From contig VXBM01000017.1 in assembly GCA_013400155.1 (NCBI GenBank), positions 2,199,674-2,263,673 of the forward strand: a stretch of 64,000 nucleotides of DNA, written 5' to 3'. This DNA is from Helopsaltes ochotensis. Taxonomy: Eukaryota > Chordata > Aves > Passeriformes > Locustellidae. Made by a program: the position numbers and the translations under genes. Of this stretch, positions 1 through 10,700 are shown piece by piece; position 1 is the stretch's first letter, and each line of letters starts with the position of its first letter. The notes under the pieces are model-generated. The model saw nothing but the letters and a program-made list of their open reading frames with translations, searched no databases and had not been told where the DNA came from.

Positions 1-1113
1 CAAGGTGGTTTTTTTTGCCAAATTATTAGATGCATACAGTGGATGGTAGTTTCATCTGTACTATCATGCTGGGGAAAAGATAATGGAAATGGGTGAAATG
101 AAAGACATCACAAATTAGTCTGTGGTTTAAGTATGTGGGGCGTTTTTTCTGTGCAAGGTTAGTGCTGACTTCTGTCACTTCAACAGTGATTCAAGGCATG
201 TCCGCACTTTCCTTAGGGCAGACAAGTCTGGTTTTACTATTGAATCTTGTTCACCACCTGCCTTCCCTGCACACAAAGACAGAGGGCACAGTGTTCCTCC
301 CTGGGGCTTTACTGACCACAGAGCAGGTGGAAAATGATTATCCCACACTCTTGTGCCAGTATCCCAACAGGTGTTGTCATTTCCAAGCAAGCCTGTCCAA
401 GTGGATTTCCTTCTGGTCTGGCTGATCTGGTCTGTTGTGGGGATCTGGGATTCTTGCCCAGGAGCAAATACTCTTCTTCCTTGCCAGGCATGGAACACAG
501 GGAAGAGACTGCAGCAAGGATGAAATCATGCTTCCTTTGCCTCTTGCAGTGGCAGGGCTGCTGCAGAGCAACAAACAGCCCTACACACAGTGCTACTGCA
601 CAACACTGACTGTAGCTGGCATTGCAGGGTTCAGATCAGGAGCAGAACTGCTGTGCCTGCAGAGCACCTCTCCTTTTGCACACAGGCAATCCTCTATGGT
701 CGGAGGAACATCTACAGAAAGCAGGGCTCCACCTTCAGGGTGACAAATAAATGGTAAAAATTTCCACAAGCAAGGGCAAGCACTTTATAAACATCAGGGA
801 CTCTTGGCCACATGCTTCAGAAATCGGAAATCCCAGGTCTAATGAGGAAACAGACCAGCCATCAGAGTGGAAGGAGTTCCCTCCCCATATCTGCATTGAC
901 TTCTATTGTGTTTGCAGGAAAAGAGAAAACTGCTCCTGATTTTCTACCAACAGTTTATAAAGACACTATCATCAGCAAAACTGGAATGAAAAAGAAGGAC
1001 AAGGGGCGCATTCCCTCTTATGTGCACTAGAACACCTATAGCCATTTCACTGTCCACCTTTGCCCACCCAACCTTTTCTGATCTCTGAGATTGCCTCTTT
1101 CTATCTCTTTCAG
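1..1113 (+). other. SYNPO2L: SYNPO2L intron (3' part)
   Basis: This stretch precedes the large SYNPO2L exon and ends in a good acceptor: a pyrimidine-rich run from about 1090 closing in CAG at 1111-1113. No open frame here resembles the PDZ domain or upstream linker of long synaptopodin-2-like proteins, so the earlier exons lie left of the window. An AATAAA-like string near 744 lies within this intron and is not taken as a poly(A) site. Confidence 0.7.
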
Positions 1114-3449
1114 AGCTCCACCGCCACGAAAGCATCCAGGAGAAGAACGTGAAAGAAGCCAAAACCAAGTGTAGAACCATTGCGAGCCTGCTGACAGATG
1201 CACCCAACCCCCACTCCAAGGGGGTGCTGATGTTTAAGAAACGCAGGCAGAGGGCTAAGAAGTATACACTGGTAAGCTTTGGCAGTGTTGATGAAGACCG
1301 CTCCTACGAGGAGGAAGACGGAGTTTTTCCAACTAGTGAATCTGAATTTGATGAGGAAGGTTTCTCTGATGCCCGAAGCCTAACTAATCACTCAGACTGG
1401 GACAACACTTACCTAGACATTGAAAAGTCCAAATCTGACTCTGAACAGAAGGAAGAGAAGCAAAAAGGTTTGAGTGAGGCCTCAGGTAAAGGAGCACGAT
1501 TATTTGAGCAGCAGAGGGAACGGGCTGGGAAGTACACAGTTGAGAAAACTCCAGTGCAGAAGAGCCCAGAGTTTCCCTCAGGTGCCCAGCCAAAGCAGGG
1601 CACAGTGAACGGAGATATGCCTGTGCCAGAGAAGGCAGACAATGTGCCCCTCAGCATCCACCTGCAAGGTGTGCAAGTGCCCAGCAAGCAGCCAGCTACC
1701 GTCCCCACTCAGCTCCTGACTGCTCCCAGCCCCACTTTTTTCCCGCCTCCCCCAAGCACTCCCGACCCCTTCTCTGCAAATTCAACAAGCATGTTCAACA
1801 GGTCTGCACGGCCCTTTACTCCTGGCTTTTCTGGCCAACGCCCAGCAACATCCTCTGTCATCTTTAGGCCACCTGCACCCAAAAAACCCACTGAAAGTCC
1901 GGGTGGGCAAAGCACAGTGGCTCCCCCTTTCTCACCTCTGGCTCCAGGAACACCTGCCAATGCACCACTGCCAACACAGCGTGGTCCAGTCAGCTCCTCC
2001 ACATCTCTGTATATTCCTGCACCAGGAAGACCAACATCACCACTGGAGTCACAGCCAAAAGGGGGAGGAAGCGCTTCAGAGATGAAGCCTTCTGCCAACA
2101 CTGCCCGGACATCCACCACCTCTATCTTTCTGTCAGCTCCCTCAAAGCCAGGAGGGGATATGGCCTCCACAGGATCCCAGCCACGAGTCCCTGGAACAGC
2201 CTCTTCTTCACTGTATATTAGTCCAGCACCATCACAGCACACGAGAAGCAGTTCGCCTGTGCCCAAACAGCCTTCTCCTGCCATCACTCCAGCAATGCCA
2301 CGATCTCCTTCGGATCCCTTAACCTCTAGGGAGCAGAGGATTGCCGTGCCAGCTCCCCGCACAGGCATCCTGCAGGAGGCTCGCCGACGGGGCAACAAGA
2401 AACCCATGTTCAGTAAGATTGAGGAGAAGAAGAAGAATTCACCCAACCCTGAGCTCCTGTCTCTGGTGCAGAATCTGGATGAGAAGCCAAAAGGTGACCA
2501 CCCTGGGGCAGGCTTTGAGTCTGGGCCTGAAGAGGACTTCCTCAGCCTGGGTGCTGAGGCCTGCAACTTCATGCAGTCCTCAGGCCGCAAGTTCAAGACC
2601 CCACCTCCAGTGGCCCCCAAGCCTCAGCAAGATGCTGGATTGGTAAATGGGGCCCAGGACATGCCTCAGCTTAAAGGCAAGGGGGCAGAGCTCTTTGCCA
2701 AACGCCAGAGCCGCATGGACAAATATGTGGTGGAAACAACACCGAAGGCAGAGTACAAGCCCAGGACCCCCTCTCCGTCCCCTTCTCTACCGTCATGCTG
2801 GAAATATTCACCCAACATCCGGGCTCCCCCTCCAATAGCTTACAACCCAATGCATTCCCCTTTCTATCCCCTGGCAGCCAGCAAATCTCAGGCTAGCAAA
2901 GCAGAGAGCAAAGTGAAAAAGGCACCTGGCCAGAAATCAGGGATCAAGGTCATTGATTTAATGCGCCACCAGCCTTATCAATTAAAGTCAGCCATGTTCT
3001 GTTTCGGGGATCCCCCAAGCCCCAGCACTCAGAATACTCCTGGTCAGCCAACCCCACAGGCTAGCACATCCTTCATGACAGCCAAGCAGGTCCCTGTGAA
3101 AATAGCCAAGACCCAGGAGATTCGTCGCTTCTCTACTCCGGCTCCCATGCCAGCCTCCAGCAGCCTGGCACCCACTGTGCTCATGCCCCGCTCAGCCACC
3201 ACGCTGGATGAGCCATTGTGGAGAACAGAAATGGCCTCTTCTGCCCCTGCTACACCTGCACCCTTCCAGGTGGAGCTCAGCCCCTCCCCTAAGCCATATC
3301 AGAGCTCCCCGGAGCCTGGACAGGTGGGACAGGGACCTGCTCCAAACCTGGCCTCTGCCTCTCGGTTTCAGGTGGCCAGGCCCAAATTCTCCGCAGCAAG
3401 AACAGGCATGCAGGCCAATGTGTGGAGGCCAAGTTTTGGCCATCACTGA
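1114..3449 (+). CDS. SYNPO2L: Synaptopodin 2-like protein (CHAP), last coding exon
   Basis: SYNPO2L is a striated-muscle Z-disc protein that binds alpha-actinin and bundles actin. Only the large 3' coding exon is present. It begins after the CAG acceptor at 1113, with two bases completing a split codon, then runs 777 residues to TGA at 3447-3449. The reading starts LHRHESIQEKNVKEAKTKC and continues with the family block MFKKRRQRAKKYTLVSFG (from 1230). Acidic and Ser-rich text follows, then long Pro/Ser-rich disordered stretches, the block ILQEARRRG (about 2368), NPELLSLVQNLDEKP (about 2445), WKYSPNIRAPPPIAYNP (about 2800) and the C-terminus FQVARP...VWRPSFGHH. The sequence follows mammalian SYNPO2L rather than SYNPO2 throughout, especially at the C-terminus. 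Two copies of a G-K-G-A-x-LF-x-x-x-x-x-R-x-x-K-Y-x-VE motif occur (1485-1544 and 2676-2735). The N-terminal PDZ domain must be encoded upstream. Confidence 0.95.
1230..1232 (+). other. SYNPO2L: Possible internal start of a short SYNPO2L isoform
   Basis: This in-frame ATG opens the conserved MFKKRRQRAKK block. Mammals make a short SYNPO2L isoform (CHAPb) without the PDZ domain. Starting here would give 739 residues. The base at -3 is C, so the context is poor. Use of this codon is an inference. Confidence 0.3.
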
Positions 3450-5994
3450 GGCAGGCACCCCTCCCATCCTGTCTGTGGCCCCGCAGAGATAGCATTTGTT
3501 TTGTCTTTCATGTCAGCTCAGTACATTGGGATGAGTGACACAAAATGAAGAAAAAAAACCTCAAAAAATTACTGCCCTTCTGCACCACCCCTTCCCCAGC
3601 CTCCCCTTGGTCTGAGATGGGATACTTCATGGAAAGGAAAGGCTTACTGGCTGTGGCTACAGCAGGAAGAAGAATGTGAAGAGAGGGCACGTGTGTGGTA
3701 CACAAAGACTGGGAACTTTTACACAGCAGCAAAACCCACCTCCAGAGGGGATGAATGGCAAGGTTATCTCACATGGAGACATGCATGAAGCAGCAGTTTT
3801 CCTTTCCCAAGGGATTTGGAGTCACCGCTGCATGGAAGGAAACTAGGGGGCAGGAGCTTTCCAGGAAGAAAGGGTGAGAGGTGGGATTACAGAACAGAAG
3901 CCCCAGCTTTTCCATTAGACTGTTCTCTGGTCCCCCCAGTCTGTACACTGGTGTGTGCACACACATCTGCACACAGCAACACTCACCAGGGAGTGAAAGG
4001 ACAAGTGGGGCCTCACCTAGGACACTTCTCCCAGACTTCCCTCTGTAGGGACATGGGAAAGAAGGCAAGAGAGCAGAATGAGCAGTGGTGTTCGTCCATG
4101 CTCACATGGCCCAAGAGTGGCCATGTGTGCTCACTCCTCCAGTCACCAGGGCTGGGGGTAAAAGGGAGAGTCATCTTAGCTGGTACTAAATACCACTATC
4201 AGGTCTGGAAATAGTTTGCCAAAGAGAGGCTTTGAGGGGACTTGATGGGGCTGTCGCTAGCTGTGGGAACTGCTGAAGGAAGTATCCATTTTTGAGGATA
4301 TACCAAGTCAAAGCTAAGCTCAGGCAGTGTCTGCCTGGCACAAAGAAAGGCCCTGCAGCATCAGTCCCACTGGACAGGATATGGATACTGTAAGTAGGAA
4401 GGCGGATTGCATGAGAGAAGGTACAGTTTGCTTTAAAATGAGGCAGGACCGAATATGCGCTTGTACATGCTCTTTTTGTTCAGTTTAGAACAGAAGTGGG
4501 GCAAGGTTAGAAATGGGTCACAATATAAAACTTGCTGAAAGCTTTGTGATGAGGGGAAAACAGGGCTTTTACAGACACTCTCAGGAAGGAAGTCAAGGCC
4601 AGGAAAACAGAAAGTCACAAGTAAAACTTCATACAAAATGACTTAGGTATAATTGTGGGGCCTATTTGGTAAAAACTGAAGTGCTCTGAGAATCCCAGAC
4701 GATCTGCACTCACACACATACATGGAGTTCAGTTTGCTGATGATGCTGGGGAAACAGTACTGGTTATTCCTTGAGTTATTCCCAGGCTAGCCTCCAACTT
4801 AATCCCTACACTACAGGCATACAGGAAGAAAGCACTGCCTTCCCAAGGAAGAATTCAGCATATTAGTAGGGACTGTGAATGTGTGTGTGCATGTCATCTA
4901 TACTCAGGTTTACACACCCCCTGTTTGTGGTCTTCCTTTGCCAGCAGCCACTTTTCCAGTGTGATCCCACAAGTACACCAAGAAAGCATTGCTCCTGAAA
5001 CGCTGGCTCCAAACACAACAGATGGCCCAGCTGCAGGGAAGAGAGTTGCCACCTCTTTCTGGATCAGGGTTGCCCAGCCTTTTGCTAAACCCTTAGGAAT
5101 GTGCACATGAGGCAGAATGAGGGTCTCATTGCCCCCTCACCTTGAGACAAGTCTCCCTCTCATTAGACTTGCTCCTTTCCTTCAAGCAGTAGCCATTCTC
5201 TGACTGGACTGAGCACAAACTTTGGGTATACAGAAGATTAGGTTCTGGGGGGGAAAAAAGGAATGCAGGTGGATCTGGTCTGTATGCAGTGCAGCTAGTG
5301 TTGTTTCATGCTGAATCTAAGCCAACCTTCCTCTTCACAGCAGCAACTTAGATGTGTAGCTTTTTCATGATAGCTGGGGCTCTACTTTTTCTCAGAGGCT
5401 TGAAAGTCTTTCTCTGAGAGCACCTGGAGATTTTTCATGTGTGCTCTCCTATGAAGAAAAAGAAGGCTGGAAAACCTAGCTAGCACCTCTGATCCTGGAC
5501 AAGCTTGGGAGGGAAAGAATGAGAGAAAAGGAGAAGTAATACACAATTTTGCCTTTGAATCATTCACATTCTGGCTGGACTTTTTTGTAGACCTGTGTTT
5601 GCAGTGCACATTCCTGGTGGCCCTGAAACATATAAGGAGCATGCTGGGGAGAGAGGAGGACAGAACTTTCACCTACTTCGCACACTGTCAACCATGGGAG
5701 AGGATTGTAAGAAAAGCCATGGGAATACCCTGAGTTAATGGACAAAAGTGAAGCTGAGTCAGAAGAGATGCTGCATCTGGTTATATGACACAGGAGCAGC
5801 CAACCTGAATTGATGAGGAGATTGTGTCCCTGAAAAGCCTCAGAGAGGATGTCTTAGGAGAAATCATCACCACAGACTTAATTCAGATCACCAGAATCCA
5901 CTTAGCACCAGTGAAGGGGAGTAGCCATGCTACAAAACCTATCTCCAATGATTGCTTTCTCACTCATCCTGTACTGCATTGCCAGTGTTTCTGG

Positions 5995-6043
5995 AAAAAA
6001 AAAAAAAACAAACAAACCAACAAAAAACCAACACCACAAAAAC
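5995..6043 (+). repeat. A-rich simple repeat
   Basis: Fourteen A residues (5995-6008) run into an imperfect CAAA/CCAACA-type low-complexity tract. No target-site duplication or retroposon body was recognised upstream, so it is called a simple repeat. Confidence 0.7.
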
Positions 6044-7671
6044 CTGTGCACAAACTGAACATCTGTGACTCTTCCCAAACATGGGGGAAGGAATCTTCTA
6101 TTTTATCTAGGAAAGCTGTATGAAGGAACTCAAGAAGTAGCAGTGCTCCGAAAGCTTTGTCTCTCATCTCCTTGTGGAGTATTGTCTGTCCCTGGCTGGT
6201 GATTTAAGCCATTAGCCTTAGACAGACAAGCTAGCTCAGGCTGGAAACATTACTGAACTCAGGTGTAGAGAGGGGTTGTGTGGACCAGGGGAAAGGTGCT
6301 CAACATAATTCTGCAGTCAAGAAATAACTTCAGAAAGTCTGAATCTTACTCCAGTATCCCTTTCCCTCAGGCCCCTAAAGTTAAATGCTCTCAGGGTCTG
6401 AAAGTCTCAGGAAATTCATTTTGCCACTGGAAAAATAGAGAACTCTGGCCTTAGTATGGAAGATTGCATGGGTTTAGTATTTTGGTGATCCCACTCCAGG
6501 TTTCCAGGAGACAATGATTTCTGCTGAGGAGTGATTACCAAACACCATTCAGTGTTAGACATGATCCACGCGAGTGGAATAACTGCATTTGCCCCATCAT
6601 TTCTGATAATGTAATGGGCAGAAAATGAAAAAAGTTAGGTTTGATTGGAGAACAAGTATTAAATATAAGAGCAAGGAAAAGAACCAGGAGGCTGGGAATC
6701 CTGAATTTTACTTACATCTTTGCTTCAAAGCTATGTTTAGAAGCAAAACCAAAGTAGTTTAATGGACTTCAACCCCTCACAACCTTTTCTGGATCCTATG
6801 CTGACACAGGACTTGATCTGCAGAAGCAGAGGCTGTTGCAGGTGAGGCCTACAGTGCTCATGGTGTATCCCAAATAAGGCCTGTAGCTGCCAGTAGCATG
6901 AAATGAGAAATAATACTGAGATGCATCTGTTAAGTTGTAAGGAAGTAACCTGAACTACTGCTGGCTTTTAGCAGCTCTGCTAATGTCTGCTCATGAAAAT
7001 ACTGTGGCTGGCCTGTTAGAAAAGTCACAGGTGAAATTACAAGGATATTTTTGAAACATGTAAACTTGTCTTGAGCCTCTCCAAATGTCTAATACCTCAG
7101 CTGTTGAACAAGCAGAGACATAAGCCGTTTGAAAAGTTTTAGCTCCCACCTGCTGAGTTATAAACTGCAGTGGTAGGCCAAACCCCAGTGTTCCCTTGTG
7201 AAGTATTTGAAGATGTCTTCATTGGCTCTGATTTGAAACTGCCTATCATCCCTCTCTAGCATGCTGCAGGCTTCACATTGCAGCTATGGCAATTCAGGGG
7301 TTTTATCTTTGCTTTAGAAATAACAGTCCCTTCCCTCTCAATATATGGGAACACTTACCAGAGATAACCTCAAGATCCTGCAGCACCTGGGAGGAAGCAT
7401 CTCAGAAGAGACTGGTGTGATAAGGAGTCACTGATACCAGACATGAGCACAGTGTGCAGCAAGATTGTAAAGAATATGCTGCCTTTCTGTTATAATATCC
7501 AGCACCCCCTACTAGACCCTTTTCCCTAGAAGAGACCCATCAGTGCTCTGAAAATGGGAGCCCATCAGCAGTGCTCTGTCTGGTGAAAGATGTGACTCCA
7601 GATGAACAGAGTTGGCATCTTTGTTTATGGAGATACCTTTTTCCTTTTCTGTTTTGTCATTTGTTGTTTTT

Positions 7672-7681
7672 CCCCCCCCCC
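7672..7681 (+). repeat. C10 homopolymer after a T run
   Basis: A run of ten C follows a T-rich stretch, about 40 bases before the putative SYNPO2L poly(A) signal. Its exact length is likely to be polymorphic or error-prone. Confidence 0.6.
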
Positions 7682-7716
7682 AATTTACAATCACTTTCTA
7701 TTTGTTTGTGTAGAAA

Positions 7717-7722
7717 AATAAA
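7717..7722 (+). terminator. SYNPO2L: Poly(A) signal AATAAA, probably SYNPO2L
   Basis: This is the first canonical hexamer downstream of the SYNPO2L stop codon. It is followed within about 35 bases by GU-rich sequence (gtgatatg, atgtggcattttgtc) that fits a downstream cleavage element. The assignment rests on position and context only. Confidence 0.45.
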
Positions 7723-7740
7723 CTTGTGATATGCACTTTA

Positions 7741-10700
7741 CATGTGGCATTTTGTCACTCTTTGCTTGGCACCCAGGAGGAATTGCTATGTGTACAGCAC
7801 ATGCTTTAGCACTACCTCCTACAAGCTTCTAAGGACAAGAGAATATAAGGAGTTCAGAAAAGGATGGGATGTATCAGCAATAAAAACACCTAGGTTGGAC
7901 TTAAAACCTCTACACATTAAAAAAACCCCATACAAACAAAAACCTAAGTGAGATCCAAAACTTTGGTACTACAGACTAGAAAACTCTCACTGACAGGTTG
8001 AAGACATTTGTGGACCAGCCTGAACTGGCCTGTCCCATCACTCCACCTCAGCCTGTTCTAACCTAAACCCTACCCTCTGCTTGTAAAGCCAGTATCAGCG
8101 GAAGCTGATCAGCTCTGATAAATCCAAATATACAATCGCATTGAACAATTCAACTTAATATTAACCAAGATATCAGAAAAACAAGTCAGTCAGAAAATCA
8201 AATATATCTCATTGTATTCTCAGGCTCCAATTCTAATCCTAACTCTAAACTTAACCCAATTCATATTAAAGTCTACTCAGTTTCTGGGTCCTGAGAGGTT
8301 CATTGTGCTTCGTTAAGGACAAGTGTTAGCAGGTTGCCTTTCCCAGACATATCTCACTCACAGATAGCAATTCCTAAGCACTACAAAAGACACTGGGATC
8401 AGCTGTAGGATTAGACTGCAGGCTCTCGACATTTGTCCAAGTATAATTCTGTGGATGTTTGTCAGATTGACTGAAGGGGGGCTTCCTTTTGCAGGGGTCT
8501 GGAGGTAGGTCTTAGGACTATCCAACGTATTTCTGGTTGACTTGCCATCAGAAAATGCAGGAAGGGCCAGCAATGTTTGCTGATGCCAAACCTAAGCTTC
8601 TGTCCAACCATAAGGACAGCTCCCAAAAAAGTAAGTATACAGATGCACAGGCTGCAGATTAGGACTGCATCTTGTTTTGCCTAATAAATCTGACATAGTA
8701 GGATTATGAGCTACTCCAGATGGTTTGACACATTGCAGGACGGTTGCTGTATCTAGGGCTCTTAATTAAATTCCCTGTTAACCTCTACAACCTTCTCAAG
8801 TGAGAGTCATTTCCTCTCAGAGAAGATCACGTCAAAAGGAGCCAGACAAACAGACTTTGAAAAGTGGAACAGGAGCCTGCCAAGACAAAGGATTACTAAA
8901 CAGCTATGTAGTGGGCTAGGGATTAACTTGGTCTTCAGTGCCCACCTTAGAGAAAAGTTTAAAACCAGAAAATAGTAAGGTGCCTAGTGGAGATATCTAC
9001 CCCCGAAAATCATACCCGATGGAAGGAGAAGATGCAGCAAAGAGCACAGCAGGGAATTACGCGGCATACAGGAAAGACAAGGCTATTCCCCGGCAGTACA
9101 GACCTATAGCTTCAACGGCCACTAGATGCTGCCACTGTTCTTCTCTGAGCTACCTGCGGCTTTGGCATCCGCCTGATGCGTTAAGTCTAGAGGGTTTAAA
9201 ATCTTAGGAAGTCCTTTCTTCCTAATCTATCCTCTTTTGACATTCACATATGGTGCTGCTCAGTTCCACATACCAGAGGAGAAGGTCAGGCTCATACCAG
9301 AGAGTTTTGGCAGCGGGGGGCTTGCAGCAGCTTGGAGATCGGGATTCCTGGGTCACGCAGACAAACAGGCTGCCCAACAAGGAACACACCATGGGAACGG
9401 CAGCTATTTGCACACACGCTCCATCTCTGTGGTCAAATCCTACATACTTCTGTCCCAGTCCTACATCTTACTGTGCATTAAGCCCACTTAGTGGCATGAG
9501 AGAGCCTGGCATTTACTGTTTCTCCTATTTTGGTGCTACGAAGTACTGACAAGTCTCCCTGATGTCTGTGTAAACTGGAACAGGTTAAGAATACATGAAA
9601 TATTTTACAATAACAAAAACTATATTTATTTCATCATCATCACCATAACAGTAACTAGGGAAAAAGCGCCAAATCAAGAGTTTTGCAACTTTTTTTTTTC
9701 AGAACAGATTGAATCATGTTGGAATCTGCTGTTTATGAATACTTTCAACACAGATCAGTCCTGGGCATAAGGGAAAAAGGAGAGCAAGGGCAAGGTTTAA
9801 TTCTCAGTCTTTGAAAAATTAAAGTGGTGAAGACAGATGCTGTTTTCCTGACTTCTGCATGATCAAAATGGGCTCTGGAGACAGCTCTGCTGCTGATGCT
9901 TCTCTGAGGTATTGCTTGTGTCCATCTAGCAGCATAATAAAGCAGATTTCATATGCTACTCTTGAAATGAGTTTGTAGGCATTGACAACTTAAAGTTAGA
10001 CCATTTGAAATTAGGTGCACAAGAATGCAGTGCGAAAACAAATTAATTTTGAAGATAAGTGTCAGAGAAAGCAAAGCTTTGTTTAGGCTGTTCCTCAGGC
10101 CGCTTAAAAGAAGGATATATTTGGAAAGAGGGAGGTGGTCACAGTGAGATAGACAGTTTCATGTATGATTTTTAACTCTGAAGTGCTGCAAAGTCCTACA
10201 GGCAGCACATGTACTACCCCACTGACTTTAATGGAAATTCCATGTACTGAAGCAAAGATTGAATTTAGCCACCAAACCTCACCACAGTCCAGGTAAACCC
10301 TTCCACCCTAAACAAAATGAAACCACCTCAAGCACAGCTTGTAGTGATTTAAAACACTTAGCATGGACTAGTATGAGTGGGTAAGATAGCAGTAAGATAA
10401 CAAACATCTTCTGAGTTCATTGCATTATTTATGGCAGGGATAGAAGATTGGTACAATATTCCCAGTGAAAAAAAACCATTGACCTGCTGAACCTGGCAGC
10501 ATGGCAGGACACACATCAAGTCTCTGCTAGACCCACAATTGACATTTATAGACTTGTGAACTAGAATTCCTATGTCTCAGGAGGAACCATGTATAGAGAG
10601 GAGAAAGGAGCAGCATATAGTTCTCAGTGTGGTAACTGAAAATAAAGACATAATTTTATTTGAAGGGAGGGTAGGAGATAAGAATCTCAGTTTAAGGTAT

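Larger units (their letters stand above)
3450..7740 (+). other. SYNPO2L: Probable SYNPO2L 3' UTR
   Basis: From the SYNPO2L stop codon to the first canonical AATAAA I see no other gene, no recognisable repeat apart from an A-rich tract, and only short unconvincing open frames. The first AATAAA in this direction is at 7717-7722, so the 3' UTR may be about 4.3 kb. An earlier end using a non-canonical signal cannot be excluded. Confidence 0.4.

Noticed and set aside
1709..2620. 303-codon open frame on the minus strand
   Set aside because: It is antisense to the SYNPO2L exon. The Pro/Ser-rich codons of the sense strand leave few stops on the reverse strand. The translation resembles no protein.
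8050..8265. Telomere-like strings (ctaacctaaaccctaccct, taatcctaactctaaactta)
   Set aside because: The units are irregular, not in phase and too few to call an interstitial telomeric repeat.
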